NCBI GenBank assembly: GCA_964450715.1
Contig: CAYVFC010000226.1
Coordinates: forward strand, 1 to 8,310
Length of the DNA stretch: 8,310 nt
Origin: CAYVFC01 sp964450715
Lineage (GTDB): Bacteria > Myxococcota_A > Polyangia > Polyangiales > JAFGIB01
Reading direction: 5' to 3'
In this document: piece after piece, positions 6,196-8,310 of the stretch
Layout of the letters: every line of letters starts with the position of its first letter
How positions within the stretch are numbered: the stretch's first letter is position 1
Position numbers and translations under genes: made by a program
Notes under the pieces: generated by a model
The model's input: only the letters and a program-made list of their open reading frames with translations
Databases searched by the model: none
Told to the model about the DNA's origin: nothing

Positions 6196-8265
6196 ATGAA
6201 AAACGAGATCCTTTTGGGGATGATCGCGCTGTTGACGGTTTCGGGGTGCTCGGGCGACGACTCGAACAACCGGGCAGACGCCGGTGGAGTCGAGGGAATC
6301 GAGTGGCTGAAATCCTGCCAGGACGATTCCGAGTGCGGCGACCGGGAGTGCGTGTGTAACCTGTGCACCGTCAGATGCGAGGACGACGCGTCCTGCCAGG
6401 AAGACGACGAGTCGAGCGTATGTTCCAGACGGGGATCGAAGATCTACCGGGCCTTGTGCGAGTGCCGGGACGAGAGCCTGGCCGGGATCTGCCTGCCCGG
6501 ATGCGGCGACGAAATGCGGTGCGCGGAGGGGTTCTCTTGCCTCGACAGCGTCTGCCTGCCCGAAGGAGTTACGCTGGAGCAAGACGAGCCCGAACCCTTC
6601 GATCTCTTCAGCCCGGTTTCACTGGACACCTCTACCGCGTGTAAAATCGAGTACGTCAATCTCGACGAAACATGGACCGATGTCGAATACCGTTCTTTTG
6701 ACACGGACGGCAACATTCTGGTCTATGCCCGGGAATCGAGCGAGGGGGAAGCCTGGATCGAGACCCATACCTATGACGAGGAAGGACGACAGTTGGTCTA
6801 TACTGTCGACGAACTTGGCGATTGCGCGGATGTTCAGACCTACACCAATGAATACGATGTATTCGGCAACGTTACCGGGCATTCACGCGACAACGACGGC
6901 GACGGCGTTATCGACTACTCGGAAACCAATACCTACGACGAAAGGTGCAATCTTCTTAGCGAGAACGTCGGCGGGAGCGACGGTAGTGTTGATATGCGAA
7001 CCACGTATTCGTACGACGATGAAGGAATTCCGTCTAGTCTCGAGAGACTCTTCTTCGCCGATGGCGTCATCGAATCGCGAACGACGGTAACCTACGACGA
7101 CGAGGGAAATCCGCTCATCGAGGAGACCGACGAAGGCGACGACGGCGTGATCGATTACCGAGCGTCATATACCTATGAAGACGATGGATGGTCGGTGACT
7201 AGCGAGGGGTACGAGGGGGCGGAACGCGTGGTCTATTTTCGACAGTTGTCCACCTATGACGAGGACGGAAACCTTCTACATAGCGAACAAGACGACGGCG
7301 CCGACGGAACGATCGACCATAGTCATTCACACACTTATGACGACAAGGGAAACGTCCTCACCTACGAGGAAGACGGCAACGGCGACGGAACGATCGACTT
7401 TCGGTATTCATACACCTATAACGACAAGGGAAACGTCCTCACCTACGAGCAATACAGCAACGGCGACGGCGTGGTCGACTTTCGGTATTCATACACCTAC
7501 GACGACGACGGAAACCAGCTCAGCTTTGAAGAAAACGCCGACGGCGACGGCGTGGCCGACTTCGGATACGTCTACAATTATTCCGAGTACGGAAGGATAC
7601 AGAGCCAGGAGTACCACGCAAACGGTTCTCTCTTGGATCAGCGTAACTTCTTCTACGACGACGACGGAAGGCTTGCTCGGTCGGAAATGCTAACTCCGGA
7701 TGGAACGGTCGAGTCGACGAAAAGTTACACCTACGAGTGCAGCGAGGAGGATATCATAGAGTGCTCCCCTGACCGGGCGCTCGAGGATCCTACTTATAAC
7801 GCGGTTTGCGTTGACCCGTTCGAGGAAGGGGTACAGCCGTACAGCGTGGATCGCCTCGCCGACCCGGTCGTGCTGACGGGCGACGCTCTTGGACCGTTGC
7901 TGGGAAGAGAGCCCGATCGCGTCGTCGCCTTCCGTTTCCAGGACGCCTGGGAGCGAATTCCGGTACAGGTCGACGAGCGCAAGACGGTAGCGTACACCAC
8001 TATTTACGAAAATAATGATTGCCCGGGTTTTTCCCCTCCGGCCGGATACGACGGGTTGGTATACGCGGATGAAAGCACGACCGTCGGATCGGATCCCGAC
8101 CCGGCCATCGACGACGATGACGAGGTGGTGGTGATGCTGAAGGACGCGGGCGAGGCGCCGGAGTCGTACGCCGAACCCGAGGGAGTGGAAGCGGGCTCCG
8201 GAGTACGGGTCGACGTGTCCGAGCGCGATGGCGGCGAATCTCTGGGTACGTTTTATTTTGGCTAA
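6196..8265 (+). CDS. Cys-rich lipoprotein with YD/EF-hand-like repeats
   Basis: This 689-residue protein is probably anchored on the outer membrane or cell surface. Residues 1-18 are a lipoprotein signal (MKNEILLGMIALLTVSGC) with a good lipobox, TVSGC, lipidated at C18, which fixes the start. Residues 41-120 hold 15 cysteines in a small disulfide-rich module (CxxxxxC, CVCNLC, CEC, CLPGC). Residues 168-512 are thirteen tandem units of 25-27 residues. Each begins YDxxGN and most carry an acidic loop such as DGNGDGTID, suggesting calcium binding in a long surface array. Residues 513-689 contain FRFQDAWERIPVQVDER (579-595) and SDPDPAIDDDDEVVVMLKDAG (632-652). I associate this pattern, from memory, with large secreted myxobacterial proteins. 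The protein ends LGTFYFG soon after this domain, where related proteins seem to continue, so it may be truncated. Its codons are less GC-biased than those of the neighbours. An adhesion or surface role is inference; there is no enzyme motif. Confidence 0.9.
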   Translation: MKNEILLGMIALLTVSGCSGDDSNNRADAGGVEGIEWLKSCQDDSECGDRECVCNLCTVRCEDDASCQEDDESSVCSRRGSKIYRALCECRDESLAGICLPGCGDEMRCAEGFSCLDSVCLPEGVTLEQDEPEPFDLFSPVSLDTSTACKIEYVNLDETWTDVEYRSFDTDGNILVYARESSEGEAWIETHTYDEEGRQLVYTVDELGDCADVQTYTNEYDVFGNVTGHSRDNDGDGVIDYSETNTYDERCNLLSENVGGSDGSVDMRTTYSYDDEGIPSSLERLFFADGVIESRTTVTYDDEGNPLIEETDEGDDGVIDYRASYTYEDDGWSVTSEGYEGAERVVYFRQLSTYDEDGNLLHSEQDDGADGTIDHSHSHTYDDKGNVLTYEEDGNGDGTIDFRYSYTYNDKGNVLTYEQYSNGDGVVDFRYSYTYDDDGNQLSFEENADGDGVADFGYVYNYSEYGRIQSQEYHANGSLLDQRNFFYDDDGRLARSEMLTPDGTVESTKSYTYECSEEDIIECSPDRALEDPTYNAVCVDPFEEGVQPYSVDRLADPVVLTGDALGPLLGREPDRVVAFRFQDAWERIPVQVDERKTVAYTTIYENNDCPGFSPPAGYDGLVYADESTTVGSDPDPAIDDDDEVVVMLKDAGEAPESYAEPEGVEAGSGVRVDVSERDGGESLGTFYFG
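6697..7731 (+). repeat. Thirteen tandem coding repeats, mostly 81 bp
   Basis: The units begin at residues 168, 193, 220, 247, 273, 300, 327, 354, 381, 408, 435, 462 and 487 of the lipoprotein. Eight of the 13 between units 2 and 11 are exactly 27 residues or 81 bp, and none departs by more than two residues. The consensus is about YDDxGNxLxxExDxxGDGxIDxxxxYT. Units 9 and 10 (7336-7416, 7417-7497) share exact runs of 29 bases (7340-7368 and 7421-7449). Units 9 and 10 also share 25 bases, at 7394-7418 and 7475-7499. Units 8-11 are the most alike; the outer units have diverged. Confidence 0.9.
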
Positions 8266-8310
8266 TTCCGGGTTTTTCAACGGCTGGGAAGAGCAAAAAG
8301 GGGGAAGGCG

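Noticed and set aside
7255..7578. CRISPR-like array
   Set aside because: The period is 81 bp with the whole unit repeated in frame and coding; there are no unique spacers and no cas genes.
6697..7731. Rhs-type polymorphic toxin
   Set aside because: The YD-like motif is present, but the protein is a small lipoprotein. It has no Rhs core motif (DPxGxxD...), no PAAR or toxin tip, and no immunity gene follows.
7690..8280. 196-residue minus-strand open frame
   Set aside because: It is antisense to the C-terminal domain of the repeat lipoprotein, and the plus frame has the coherent domain.

Overview
GC-rich bacterial DNA carrying six protein genes and no RNA gene, CRISPR array, insertion sequence or integrase. 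The best guess for the source is a myxobacterium-like organism (Myxococcota or a related former deltaproteobacterial lineage). This rests on protein style: two secreted Cys-rich lipoproteins of the kind these bacteria make in large numbers, one of them carrying a DPDPxxDDDDE-type domain, plus high GC and long GC-rich shadow frames. No marker gene fixes the taxonomy.

Layout. 1-146 is non-coding. 147-3098 (minus strand) encodes a 983-residue radical SAM enzyme with a cobalamin-binding-like domain and an unusually long N-terminal region. It is divergent, across about 110 bp, from a small Cys-rich lipoprotein (3208-3936, plus). Next, in the same direction, is a 434-residue protein that appears to join a GNAT acetyltransferase domain to a DUF2156 (phosphatidylglycerol lysyltransferase C-terminal-like) domain (4049-5353), followed by a hairpin that may end its transcript. 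A two-gene unit follows: a 67-residue protein of unknown function (5439-5642) overlaps by ATGA a DUF167/YggU-family protein (5639-5995). After a 200-bp gap comes a 689-residue lipoprotein (6196-8265). It has a 15-cysteine N-terminal module, thirteen repeats of about 27 residues that combine a YD-type motif with an EF-hand-like DxDGDGxxD loop, and a C-terminal domain that stops abruptly.

How the genes work together. Only the 67-aa/DUF167 pair is clearly co-expressed. The other genes look like separate transcription units, and no shared pathway can be read from the window. The most distinctive items are the YD/EF-hand hybrid repeat protein, the large radical SAM enzyme with its inserted N-terminal region, and the GNAT-DUF2156 fusion. 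I see no defence system, RiPP precursor or mobile element.
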